A stretch of DNA of 39,838 bases, taken from assembly GCA_905215155.1 (NCBI GenBank), contig CAJMPJ010000032.1, positions 1-39,838 of the forward strand, read 5' to 3'. Below the pieces are notes generated by a model. That model was not told where the DNA came from and ran no database searches. It was given only the letters and a program-made list of their open reading frames with translations. A program made the position numbers and the translations under genes. Numbering within the stretch: the stretch's first letter is position 1; every line of letters starts with the position of its first letter. Shown here one piece after another: positions 16,785-26,500 of this stretch. The stretch is from an uncultured bacterium (GTDB taxonomy: Bacteria; Bacillota; Clostridia; Lachnospirales; Lachnospiraceae).

Positions 16785-17672
16785 ATGGGAAAAGTCAGGC
16801 AATCCAAGGGGGACGCCGCCTTAAATTCGGGTTTTTATATATTTATTACATTGTTTTCTGTATTTTGTCTTATACCGTTTCTTGTGGTGCTGGGTTCCTC
16901 ATTTACGGATGAGGTCACTCTGGTGAAGGAGGGCTATAACATCATTCCTAAGAAATTTTCCACTGCATCCTATAGGATGGTGGCTCAGGCTTCGGATATC
17001 TTATCTGCCTACAAAGTGACCATTTTTACCACTGTGGTGGGAACTGCGCTTTCCATGATATTTACGTGCAGTGTGTCTTATGCCATGAGCATAAAGAACC
17101 TGGCAATTCGTGGAGGACTGGCCATGTTTATCTATTTCACCATGCTGTTTAACGGCGGCCTGGTGGCAAATTACTTAATGATCACGAAAGTTCTGCATTT
17201 AAAAAACAGTATTTGGGTTCTGATTCTGCCAAATTTAGTCAATGCCTATAACTGTCTTCTGATGCGTAACTTCTTCAACGGCGTTCCGGCATCTCTGGCG
17301 GAATCGGCAAAGATCGACGGAGCCAATGACATCACCATCCTGTTTCGGATTGTACTTCCCGTTTCCACGCCGGGAATTGCTACCATCGGTCTGTTCTATG
17401 CACTCTCTTATTGGAACGAGTGGTACAAGGTGCTTCTTTATATCTCGGAAGAGAAGCTCTACACGCTCCAGTATTTAATCATGTCCATCCTTAGAAAGGT
17501 AAATTACGCCAGCACCCTGCCGGCGGGAGCGCTGCTGTCGCAGGAAACGCTGCCCACCTATGGATTCCGAATGGCGGCTGTGGTGGTCACCATCGGGCCT
17601 GTGATCTTCCTCTACCCGTTATTGCAGAAGTATTTCGTACAGGGACTAACGGTCGGCTCCGTCAAGGGGTGA
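16785..17672 (+). CDS. ABC permease, LplC/YtcP type
   Basis: Second permease subunit, 295 residues, with about six transmembrane helices. The EAA loop reads ASLAESAKIDGANDITILFR, with ESA in place of EAA, a common variant in LplC-like proteins. The ending FVQGLTVGSVKG is characteristic. AAAGGAG precedes ATG 16785, 17 bp after the LplB-like gene. Its 3' end overlaps the 3' end of the convergent AraC-type gene by 27 bp, so no terminator separates them. Confidence 0.92.
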   Translation: MGKVRQSKGDAALNSGFYIFITLFSVFCLIPFLVVLGSSFTDEVTLVKEGYNIIPKKFSTASYRMVAQASDILSAYKVTIFTTVVGTALSMIFTCSVSYAMSIKNLAIRGGLAMFIYFTMLFNGGLVANYLMITKVLHLKNSIWVLILPNLVNAYNCLLMRNFFNGVPASLAESAKIDGANDITILFRIVLPVSTPGIATIGLFYALSYWNEWYKVLLYISEEKLYTLQYLIMSILRKVNYASTLPAGALLSQETLPTYGFRMAAVVVTIGPVIFLYPLLQKYFVQGLTVGSVKG

Positions 17673-19955
17673 ATCGGTATTTTTGTGAAGACTGCGGTAC
17701 TGGCCCGGTGTCATGCCGGTGTGCTTTTTGAAGAACGTAAAGAAATAGTTTTTTGTAGTGAACCCAAGCTTGTCGCTGATATCCTGGATCGTCATGTTGG
17801 TATGAAGCAGCAGATCGCTGATCAGCTCCATCTTCCTTCTGGTAATAAAGTCGGAGAGGGAGTCCCCGGTCTGCTCTTTGTAAATGCTTCTTAAATAATT
17901 GACGGACAGATGTACCTCGTCTGCCAGATAGACCACGGATAAATTGGGATTGCAGAGGTTTTCATCAATCAGAGAGGACAGCCTGGTGATCAGTTCCGCT
18001 CTGTCGCTGTTGGTCACCTTTTTATTCTCCAGAAACTGAATGGCGGCGGTACAGCGGTGCTCCAGCATGGTGCGGATTTCCGAAAGGGTGTGGGCTGTTT
18101 CTAAGTCCACCGGTGTGGTTTCCAGATTGTTTATGTACTCAAACCGCTGAAGATTGTAGTTCAGCCACATGAGATAAAGACGGATCTGGGAATATGGATA
18201 GGAGGCGATCTTCTGGAAAAAGCAGTCTAAGGCCTCCATAACCTTCTGATGATTCAGCCCTTTTAAAGCGGCAAGCAGTTCTTTTTCTGTTTCAAAGGGA
18301 TAGCTTTGGCTGTTTTCCGGCGGAGTGTCCTCATGACGGAAGCAATGGATGGAGTTGTACCCATTGACAAAACGTCTGTTCAAAGAATTTTCCGCTTCCG
18401 CTTTTGCAGCAGGCAGGTCGTCAAGTTCACAGACGGTGGAGCTGGTTCCGATGGAAAAGCTTACTTTAAAATATTCATTGACAAGGCTGTGGATCTGTTC
18501 CAATGCCTTTGGGATTTCCGGAAGCTCTCCGTCAAAATTCAGAATATAGACCAGCCGGGAGTAGTTGGATTCAATCCGTTTGTAGGGACAGAGGGAGGTA
18601 AACACTTCATCTGCAATGTTTGAGATGGAAAACATCACAAGTCCCACATCCCCCGGCCGTCCGGTCAGGGAATCCGGTCCATCCTCTTTCTGGGTATCCA
18701 GCTCCATGAGCACAACCATAAAGTGGTTTTGATCAAACAGCATGGAAATGTCAGTATAAGAGGCAGGGGTCACGGCTGCGGAGCTTCCCTGAAGAAACTT
18801 CATCAGTTCCTGCTCCTGGGAGCGGGACAGATACGCATCCTTAAATTTTTCCAGACGGCGGTTCCTCATGGAGATGGTGTGGTAGGCGCCCGAAAGCATG
18901 GTAAAGTCGTCATCGCTGATTTCTTCTGGAAGCTCAGGAAGTGCTGAGAGCACCGAAGACTTCAGCAGATCCACTGGTTTATATAAAATCCCGCTCATTA
19001 CAAAGGCCAGAAACAGGCAGAGGAGGAGATAGAAAACAGAGATACCAAGGGAAAAGCCGAGCAGCCCGTTGGCGGCGTCAAAAATCGTGTATGGCTCCAG
19101 CTTTAAGAAAACAAGACCAAAGGAGGAGTCCTTGGCATAGCTGACCGTGTATTTTTCACCTTCCAAACGAGCCGTTAAGTGGCCGTTTGTCTGAGGAAGG
19201 GCTTTGATTTTGTCTAAAAGGGCTTTCCCGGTAAAGGAAAGACCGAAGTTATCCATACCGTCAGAAAGGAGGATTTTATTTTGACTGTTTAAGAGATAGA
19301 AGCGGCTTTTATTTGAATCACCGGTGTTTAAGAAACCGGAAAAGGCCTTGCTGTCGATGTTGATGACCATGGCACCGGATTTGCTGCTGTGATAGATCAG
19401 GGACCAGACATCGTCAGGCTGGCAGGTTGCATAGGGAGCATACCGGTTTACCTTCCTTGGCATAAAAAAGACAGGAGAAGGCGAGGGGGCAGTTTTTTCC
19501 AACAGGCTCAGCAGTTCCTGGTCATAAAAGTCATCAAAGCTGCAGAACTGGTAATTCGTCATCACTTTTTTCAGACGAAAATTGATGAGGTTCACGGAAT
19601 GGATGGAATCCGAACTGTACTGTATGGCATTGACGGTGTTTATGGCCTCCAGCTGCATGCCTGTATCCCATTCGTTTCCATAGATCAGGTTTAAGAGGGT
19701 GTGGTCTCTGGTGAAGAGTGTGACCGTATGGCCATAAATATCCTTTAATATATTGTTGGTGGTCTGTTCAAAGTGAGAGACAGATAAATCATTGGTTTTG
19801 ATCTTGTCCTTTTTATAGCTTTGGTTCAGGCCCCCGATGATGATAGCAAAGAAAATGAAAAAAATGATGCTGAAGGTAAAGATAAAGGAAAACAGGACCT
19901 TACGGAAAAAACGGCTGCTTTTCAATGTGCGGAATGTGTTATAAAAGCGAATCAT
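17646..19955 (-). CDS. Membrane-anchored AraC-family transcriptional regulator
   Basis: One-protein sensor-regulator of about 769 residues: a first transmembrane helix (about 20-43), an extracellular sensor domain of about 250 residues, a second helix (about 298-325), a cytoplasmic linker, and a C-terminal AraC DNA-binding domain (about 665-765) with two helix-turn-helices (LSVVYLADEVHLSVNYLRSI, then MTIQDISDKLGFTTKNYFFT and FKKHTGMTPGQYR). Such regulators usually sense polysaccharide fragments outside the cell and activate adjacent LplABC/lyase genes. ATG 19955 is favoured because AGGAG lies 9 bp away; ATG 19961 would be only 3 bp from it. The gene is divergent from the heparinase-like gene and overlaps the permease gene end by 27 bp. 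Confidence 0.9.
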   Translation of the reverse strand: MIRFYNTFRTLKSSRFFRKVLFSFIFTFSIIFFIFFAIIIGGLNQSYKKDKIKTNDLSVSHFEQTTNNILKDIYGHTVTLFTRDHTLLNLIYGNEWDTGMQLEAINTVNAIQYSSDSIHSVNLINFRLKKVMTNYQFCSFDDFYDQELLSLLEKTAPSPSPVFFMPRKVNRYAPYATCQPDDVWSLIYHSSKSGAMVINIDSKAFSGFLNTGDSNKSRFYLLNSQNKILLSDGMDNFGLSFTGKALLDKIKALPQTNGHLTARLEGEKYTVSYAKDSSFGLVFLKLEPYTIFDAANGLLGFSLGISVFYLLLCLFLAFVMSGILYKPVDLLKSSVLSALPELPEEISDDDFTMLSGAYHTISMRNRRLEKFKDAYLSRSQEQELMKFLQGSSAAVTPASYTDISMLFDQNHFMVVLMELDTQKEDGPDSLTGRPGDVGLVMFSISNIADEVFTSLCPYKRIESNYSRLVYILNFDGELPEIPKALEQIHSLVNEYFKVSFSIGTSSTVCELDDLPAAKAEAENSLNRRFVNGYNSIHCFRHEDTPPENSQSYPFETEKELLAALKGLNHQKVMEALDCFFQKIASYPYSQIRLYLMWLNYNLQRFEYINNLETTPVDLETAHTLSEIRTMLEHRCTAAIQFLENKKVTNSDRAELITRLSSLIDENLCNPNLSVVYLADEVHLSVNYLRSIYKEQTGDSLSDFITRRKMELISDLLLHTNMTIQDISDKLGFTTKNYFFTFFKKHTGMTPGQYRSLHKNTDSPLDGADR

Positions 19956-20044
19956 AGACATGAGCTCCTTTTTTTAATTATTAATATTTTAGACGATAAC
20001 TGCTTAATTTTCAAGATTTATTAAGAGATAGAACAGGAGAAAAT

Positions 20045-23000
20045 ATGAAGAAAACAGATGGAATAGTGGAACTGAAAGAATGGAAGAAGCTGGGAACTGC
20101 CGCTTATGTGCATCAATTTCCCGACAGCACAAAGGAGGATTCTTATTTTTATCAGGATGGAATGTTTTTGAAAAATTCCAGGGCTTATGATTTGACCCGG
20201 TATCCGTTTTTTGATTTCAAGCTTCAATGCGAAGAGAAGAATACCTACCAGGTGACCGTTGACATCGCCTTATTCCGGGATGGGAAGCCAGAAGAGTTTG
20301 AAACCTACACCGCCAGGGCAGGCGTGTCCAAAACAGGGACCTATGATCTGGAGCTTCCGGCAAAAGCGTTTGACAACTGCTCATCCTCCTCCAATTACTT
20401 AACATTCGTCAGGAGAGTGGCTGTGAAAGGAGAGAAACCCTTTACCCTTTTAACGGCCAGGCTCAAGGAGGGAAAGGCAATTACTCTTTCCCCGGACCGT
20501 TATGGCAAGGCAGAAGACAAAGGAAGCACAGCCGTCTACCGGATGACCTTAAAAAACTGCACAGATGCTCCTCAAAGCGTGAATCTGTCCTGGAAAAAAT
20601 ACGGGAATGAAGCCACGGAGCAGGTTCATATGCCTGAAGGAATAGAACTGGAGGGGCTGGAGGAAAAAACATTCTCCATTGAAGTGCCTGTTTCTGAGCG
20701 CATTGTGGAGGGCGGCTATGAAAAACAGTTGATCCAGGCCATTCCAAACGGTGACGCAGGATCGGCGGTGGAACTTACCCTCTATACCTCGGCAAAGCTG
20801 GCTCATCCCTTTGTGCTGCTGACGGAGACGGAGCTGGCGGCTGTGAAAGAGAAGATCAAAAATTATGAGTGGGCACGAAAAAATTATGAAGGCTGTGTGA
20901 AGGAAGAAGCCGCCTGGGAGGCTCCCCGCATCACAGGAGAAACCGATTATTTATTCTGGACCGATGACGGCCATCACGCCAGAAAGTGCGCCATATTGTA
21001 CCGGCTGGGAGCGGGAGAAGCGTTCAAACAAAAGGCCCTCCTGTTTTTAAAGGAGCTATCCGATCCGAAACGGGGATACCTTGTAAATCCCAGGGCATGC
21101 AACCAGGAGCTGGTCCATGAGGGAGAGTTCTTTAAAAGCGTGGCTTTTGCCTATGACCTTCTCTATGACTGTGAAGAACTGACAAAAGAGGACCACTCAA
21201 ACATGGAGGCAGTTTTAAAAAAATTCATGGGGTATATCGACCAGGTTGCCAGAGAGGGAAATGTATCCAACTGGGCGCTTGCGGAAATCGAAGGGGCGCT
21301 TTATGGGGCGTGCGTGCTTCAGGATATGGCCATGATCCAAAGGTTTCTTTATGGTACGGGGGGCATGACGGATATCCTGTCCAGAGGGGTGATGAGCGAT
21401 GGCTGGTGGTATGAGGCTTCCATCGGATATAATCTTCTTGCGGCGGGGATATTTTCTGAAATCGCCCATGTAATGCTGCATTTTGGCATGGACCTGCGTT
21501 TCCTTACGGTTCCGGCCAGTTACAGCAAACGGGTGGACAGCGTAAAACTATTAAAGGATGGTCTGATTGCCGAGAGCTGGGGCGGAAACGATAAAACCTA
21601 CCGGAACATCTCCATGTTGTGGGATAGTCTGGTGAATTTCTTTGATTACCGGGGTGTGATCTTTGGGCTGAATGACTCCTCGGAAATGCATGTGCAGGGA
21701 ACTTCCCGTCAGCTGATGGATTCCCGGTATGACTTAGCCTATGCCCTCTATGGAAAGAAAGAGTATGCTGCCCTTTTGCGGCTGTCAAAGGAGGAGGACA
21801 GAGACTTGCTCTTTGGAGTGGGTGAGCTTCCAAAGGGGGAGAGAAAACCTCCGGTCAGCGATTTTGCAGACAGCTCCGGTGCATGTGTGCTTCGTTCCAG
21901 AAAAGAGGGCGTACCGGACAGGGAACAGCTTCAGGTGGTGTTGAAATACGGGTCCCATGGCGGTGCCCATGGCCATTATGACCGGGTGAGCATGACCGGG
22001 CTCAGCCGTTTTGGACGATCACTGACCGGGCCGGAAAATATCTGGTACAGCTATCACACCATGATGTACAAATTTTATACACAAACCTCTTTAAATCATA
22101 ACATGGTGGTTGTGGATTACAAGATGCAGGAGGCAGTCCCTCCCAAACGTCTTCTTTTCTACTCCGGAACCATGATGCAGGCGGCAGCGGTCCAAAGCAA
22201 AGGCCCATGGAGCCATCCCCCTTACGGCGGCTGGCAGGTGAATGGGGACCGGACCTTAAAGGAACGCTCCTGGAATGAGGGCAGATACTTACCCACTCCG
22301 GAGCCGGAACCGGAATATTCGGTTAGAAGCGGCTTTACGGAGCCGGTTTTAACCAGGCGGCTGACGGTTGTGACCGATGAGTTTGTGGTAAATTTCGACT
22401 ATGCAAAGGGAGAAGCGGAACACGATTTTGCCTGTCTTTACCATCTGCAGGGACTTCGTAAGGTTATGGACTTAAAGGAGCGTCCCATGGTTGTGCAGCG
22501 GTGGGCAGAACAGCTTGATACCGATATGTTAGGAAGCGCCCAGTTTATAACAGACTGCCAGTGGTATGAGATGGAGCGGGGGGCAGTTCTTGATTTTACC
22601 GTGGAGTACACGGAAACGGAAAACAACGGAAATAAGTGGCTGTGCAGAAACAGGACCGGCTATAATGAGCCGGGGATCATGCACACCAGGCTCTATGGGG
22701 CTTATCCGGCAAAAGGGGTTCTGGCCATTGGCTGTGACCCGGAATACCAGGGAGTAAACAAACAGCTTTTCTACTCGGTGGAGGCAGACGGCAAAGAACT
22801 TGCAAACGGGCGGTTCGGCGCATGGATCCTTGGAAGAGAGACGGTGGACGCAGATATTTCCGGGAAACGTAAGCTCGTTCTTACCACCAGAGTAAATCAG
22901 GTGGAGTTTGAAGAACATCATTTTGCAGACATGGAAAAGAGCATATTCTGGGGAGATCCTGCAATTCTAACGGAGGACGGAACCTGGATTTATTTATCGG

Positions 23001-23473
23001 AGCTGCCTTATGAGACCGAAAATATTGATCCTGGTAACGGAATCGGGATTGACTATGGCGGAGGCCCGGTAAAAATCCAGGCAAAGGAGCAAAAGCAGGC
23101 AGTACCTGCGGAACCGGTGGATCTAAAGAAAGAGGGAAGAATCACCGTGGATTTGGAAGGGCTCCATGCCGTCCGGTTCCGTTCTGAGATCGGAGGAGAC
23201 TATCCGGTGGGAGACGAAAGCGGACGCAGGCGTACAGCGGCGTTTTCCCAGAAGGGAATAGAGGCCGCCTGGATTACGGTGCTGGAAACCACCGAAAGGG
23301 AATACGTCATAAAAAAAGTGACAGCAGAAGACGAAAAGACAGTTGCCGTGGACTTGGCGGATGGAAGAAGGATTCTCATACGGACAGAGGGCATGGACAG
23401 CGAGGACGGAGAGATCCGGGTATGGATCGAGGAATGGAAGGACGGCTGTTTTCTGCGGGGAGAACACAATTAA
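20045..23473 (+). CDS. Heparinase II/III-family protein (cytoplasmic polysaccharide/oligosaccharide lyase)
   Basis: Large protein of 1142 residues with no signal peptide. Layout: N-terminal beta domains (about 1-265), alpha/alpha toroid (about 270-600, with EGNVSNWALAEIEGALYGAC and WWYEASIGYNLLAAG), then the heparinase II/III beta-sandwich (about 620-950) with the metal/active-site motif GAHGHYDRVS (His642, His644, Asp646) and LNHNMVVVD (His685), and a beta-rich tail. Tyr in EASIGYN and the histidines are the expected catalytic groups of this lyase superfamily. Related enzymes cleave heparin, alginate or other uronate glycans; specificity cannot be assigned. CAGGAG precedes ATG 20045. It is divergent from the AraC regulator across only 83-89 bp, so that regulator probably controls it. 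It likely degrades oligosaccharides after import. Confidence 0.85.
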   Translation: MKKTDGIVELKEWKKLGTAAYVHQFPDSTKEDSYFYQDGMFLKNSRAYDLTRYPFFDFKLQCEEKNTYQVTVDIALFRDGKPEEFETYTARAGVSKTGTYDLELPAKAFDNCSSSSNYLTFVRRVAVKGEKPFTLLTARLKEGKAITLSPDRYGKAEDKGSTAVYRMTLKNCTDAPQSVNLSWKKYGNEATEQVHMPEGIELEGLEEKTFSIEVPVSERIVEGGYEKQLIQAIPNGDAGSAVELTLYTSAKLAHPFVLLTETELAAVKEKIKNYEWARKNYEGCVKEEAAWEAPRITGETDYLFWTDDGHHARKCAILYRLGAGEAFKQKALLFLKELSDPKRGYLVNPRACNQELVHEGEFFKSVAFAYDLLYDCEELTKEDHSNMEAVLKKFMGYIDQVAREGNVSNWALAEIEGALYGACVLQDMAMIQRFLYGTGGMTDILSRGVMSDGWWYEASIGYNLLAAGIFSEIAHVMLHFGMDLRFLTVPASYSKRVDSVKLLKDGLIAESWGGNDKTYRNISMLWDSLVNFFDYRGVIFGLNDSSEMHVQGTSRQLMDSRYDLAYALYGKKEYAALLRLSKEEDRDLLFGVGELPKGERKPPVSDFADSSGACVLRSRKEGVPDREQLQVVLKYGSHGGAHGHYDRVSMTGLSRFGRSLTGPENIWYSYHTMMYKFYTQTSLNHNMVVVDYKMQEAVPPKRLLFYSGTMMQAAAVQSKGPWSHPPYGGWQVNGDRTLKERSWNEGRYLPTPEPEPEYSVRSGFTEPVLTRRLTVVTDEFVVNFDYAKGEAEHDFACLYHLQGLRKVMDLKERPMVVQRWAEQLDTDMLGSAQFITDCQWYEMERGAVLDFTVEYTETENNGNKWLCRNRTGYNEPGIMHTRLYGAYPAKGVLAIGCDPEYQGVNKQLFYSVEADGKELANGRFGAWILGRETVDADISGKRKLVLTTRVNQVEFEEHHFADMEKSIFWGDPAILTEDGTWIYLSELPYETENIDPGNGIGIDYGGGPVKIQAKEQKQAVPAEPVDLKKEGRITVDLEGLHAVRFRSEIGGDYPVGDESGRRRTAAFSQKGIEAAWITVLETTEREYVIKKVTAEDEKTVAVDLADGRRILIRTEGMDSEDGEIRVWIEEWKDGCFLRGEHN

Positions 23474-23487
23474 AATATGAAAGAAAG

Positions 23488-23538
23488 CCTGACAGCAAAA
23501 GGGAGAATGCAGATCGCATTCTCCCTTTTGCTGTCAGG
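23488..23538. terminator. Bidirectional terminator with 23-bp perfect stem
   Basis: Arms 23488-23510 and 23516-23538 are perfectly complementary over 23 bp (outer part CCTGACAGC/GCTGTCAGG, inner part GGGAGAATGC/GCATTCTCCC) around a 5-nt loop. It lies between two convergent genes. The right arm includes the TGA stop codon (23534-23536) of the minus-strand gene. The stem contains AAAA on one side and TTTT on the other, but no long T-run follows. Confidence 0.8.
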
Positions 23539-26500
23539 AACCGACGTTGATTTTAATGGTTTTCGTTACAGGGTTTTTGTGGTAGCTGTCATTTACTGCA
23601 GCTTCAAATAGATATTCCCCCGGCTTCTTTGGTGTGAAGGTGATAACATTGTCTTTGATAGAGGCGCCTTCAGGCAGCTTGGAAAAGGTATATGTTAAGG
23701 TGTCATTTTCCGGGTCAGAAGCGTTAAAATCAATAGAAACAGTAGTGCCGGTTTCTATTGTCCGCCCCACCTTTTCCCCTTTGATTTCCAACTGGCTGAT
23801 GTAAGCGGTGTTTTTCCTTTCTGCGGCGGTCATGGATACACCGGCATAAATAACGTCTCCCATATCAAAGGTTATCTTCGGTTTGGAGGTCTGGAGATAA
23901 GTTTTTCCATCATCCAGGCTGTACCAGTATTCTATGGTATTACCGGTGCGCTTTACGATAAAGTGGATAGGAACGGATTTGTTATTCATATCGCCGGACC
24001 AATAACCGGTAACATTGCTTTCCTGATCGGATTTATGGGACACCAGCAATATGTTGTTGTTATTAGAAAAATGCCGCTCTTCTGCAAAATTTGCCTGTTC
24101 CAGTTTTAAATGATCGGTAAAAAATATACCGAAATAGTCGGAATCCGTGGCGGTCCGGTCAAAATGATCCAGTCTCACGTGTATCTCAAAATCTCCGGTC
24201 AGTTCCTTATAGGCAATTGTCTTTTCAAGGTTTCCTTTTCCGGTGGTTCCCTGTGAGGATATGGAAGTTATATTTCCGTTTTCATCGGTTGTAATGTCTC
24301 CTTGTGCGCTGCCGTAATTCATTACCTGCCACGGGGCTTCCTCTACCTGTCTTGGCCCGGAGGTGAATCTGGGCGCTTCGTTCTTTTCATATTGGAATAC
24401 TGCAATGTTGTCTTTGTCGTTGGAACCTACCGTAATGGGTTGTTCCTGGCTGCTGACCAGTTTATAGCCGTCAATGGTTTTGGCTTTAAACGTCATGGAC
24501 GTTCCGGGAAGTGCAGAGCACACATCGGAGTCAAGTACTTGATTCCCCTCCACATAGATGGCTCCGGCATGTTTGACCGGTACCGATTCCATAATTTCCA
24601 ACACCACTGCCTGGGAAGGTCCGACCTTTACTTTTATTCCTTCCGGATTCTCATAGATTTGTCCGGATACAAGGTCCTTTGCTTTGGTGACACCGACCGT
24701 TTCCTTCAAAAAGTAGGTGTGGCCGGGCTGTCCGATTTCCGTATCCTTCTTAGACTGGTTTATTGCAAAAATGTATTTCCCATACCGGGTCTCGCTCATT
24801 GCGTCAAACCGGGTATGCTTGATTGGATTTCCTTTTTGGGTAAAATGGTTTTTGTCATTCCAAACAAAGGTATCTCCCTGGTGGATTCCTCTTACATCTG
24901 CGATCCGGTCCATGTCATCCTGGATAAAGTGGATTCTGGTATTGTCGTTATACTTCCAGTCATCCCTCCGGTAATTGAAGGTGATATATCCTTTGTCTCC
25001 TTTATTCTTAAATACGATCACCTGTCCGTCCATATCATAGTACACAAAATCTTTATGTCCGTCTTCCATGGGAAGAAGCGGATTTTTTCCTTCTTTTTTC
25101 ACCTTTTCTTCAACGGTCTTATAATATTTTAAAATGTCCTGTGTTTCGATCATTCTTGTATAGATGTGGGGAGAGTTGGTTTCAAAATCTTCCCTTAGCG
25201 TATCCGTATACCCCCGGTTATCAGCAATGTATTTGGAGAGGAAGCGGAATGCACCTTCTGATCCCAATTCCAGCGCCGTATACCCTGCAATGGGATATAC
25301 GATTTTCTGACCGTATCCGTTGTTGCGGCTGGAGGCGTAAACTTCACTCAAAAGCACCTGATGGCCATCTTTATCCACCCCGGGATAATAAAAATACTTT
25401 GCGCTTTCAAAGGTTTTATAGGCTGTATCGTTGAATATCTTTTGGGTCTTTTTATCAAAATATCTTGCATTTTCCGCATACTTATTTGTTACCTCAATAA
25501 GCAGTGTGCCGTAATCTCCGGCCCAGCCTCCATGGCTGGCACCGCCCTCCAGACCCAGCCGGTTATCGGTTGAGAACCATTTTTGCCCGTCTGCCATTTC
25601 TCCGTATTTATAGCTTATCATATCCAGATACTGCTGCGGGTCTTTTGCATGGAATTGGGTGTTCGACTGTCCGCCGGAATGTTTCTCAAGAAGCTCTATG
25701 ATCTTATTGGCACTGTGTGCGAATCCGAAATCCTGATTGGCTGTGCCGGCTCTGCTTTCGGGAGAGTAAAAATCACCCTTTGTTCCCTGCTTGGGATTGG
25801 CCAGACGCTCCCGCAGCCGGCCGAACATATCAATATAGGTTTCCCGTCTGGTCCGGCGGGCCGTCCCGGTGAGAGATTCATCAACTTTTTCATTTAAGAG
25901 TTCCTGGTATCGCTGGATCATATCCTGGCTGCCGCTGTTCATGATATAATCGTTTAATTGGATAAAAGACTGCATCATGGCATCCACTCCCAGAGAGAGA
26001 AGGGGCCAGTCTTCTCCGGTTCCTCTGGTTCCGTCCCCGTTTAAGGAAGCACCAATCCATGCACCTTGATTCTCCCCTTTGGTGCTGATGCACCAGCCTC
26101 CGTTTTGGTCCTGGGCTTTCTGGTAAAAATCCAACAGCGCGATGTACCGGTCAAGAATCTCATCACTCTGATAATATTCTCCTGAGAAATCAAACATATA
26201 GGAGTTTGCCAGCATGAGAAGATTGGACATGGTAGACCAGTTCTGGTGGTTGATTGCCTCAAGGGTATACCGGCGGGCTACTTCATCACTGGTTCCGGTT
26301 AAGTTTGCATCCTTTACGGGAAGATTTCTGATGATCGCCCCCTCCATAAAGGCATTCTCTTTTGTTTTTTTCTTTTCCCAGTCCTCCCCATAAAGCTGCC
26401 AGGATAGAATTTGTTTCGTCATGTCATGTACTTCTCCCCGAAGATAATCATAGGCGGAGATACTCTGTTCTCCGGCCGGTTCTCCCACAGGAGCGCTTCC

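Noticed and set aside
24302..25132. Long plus-strand frame of 276 codons inside the secreted unassigned gene
   Set aside because: It is antisense to a protein with a signal peptide and clear domains, has no ribosome binding site and its product shows no recognisable motif.
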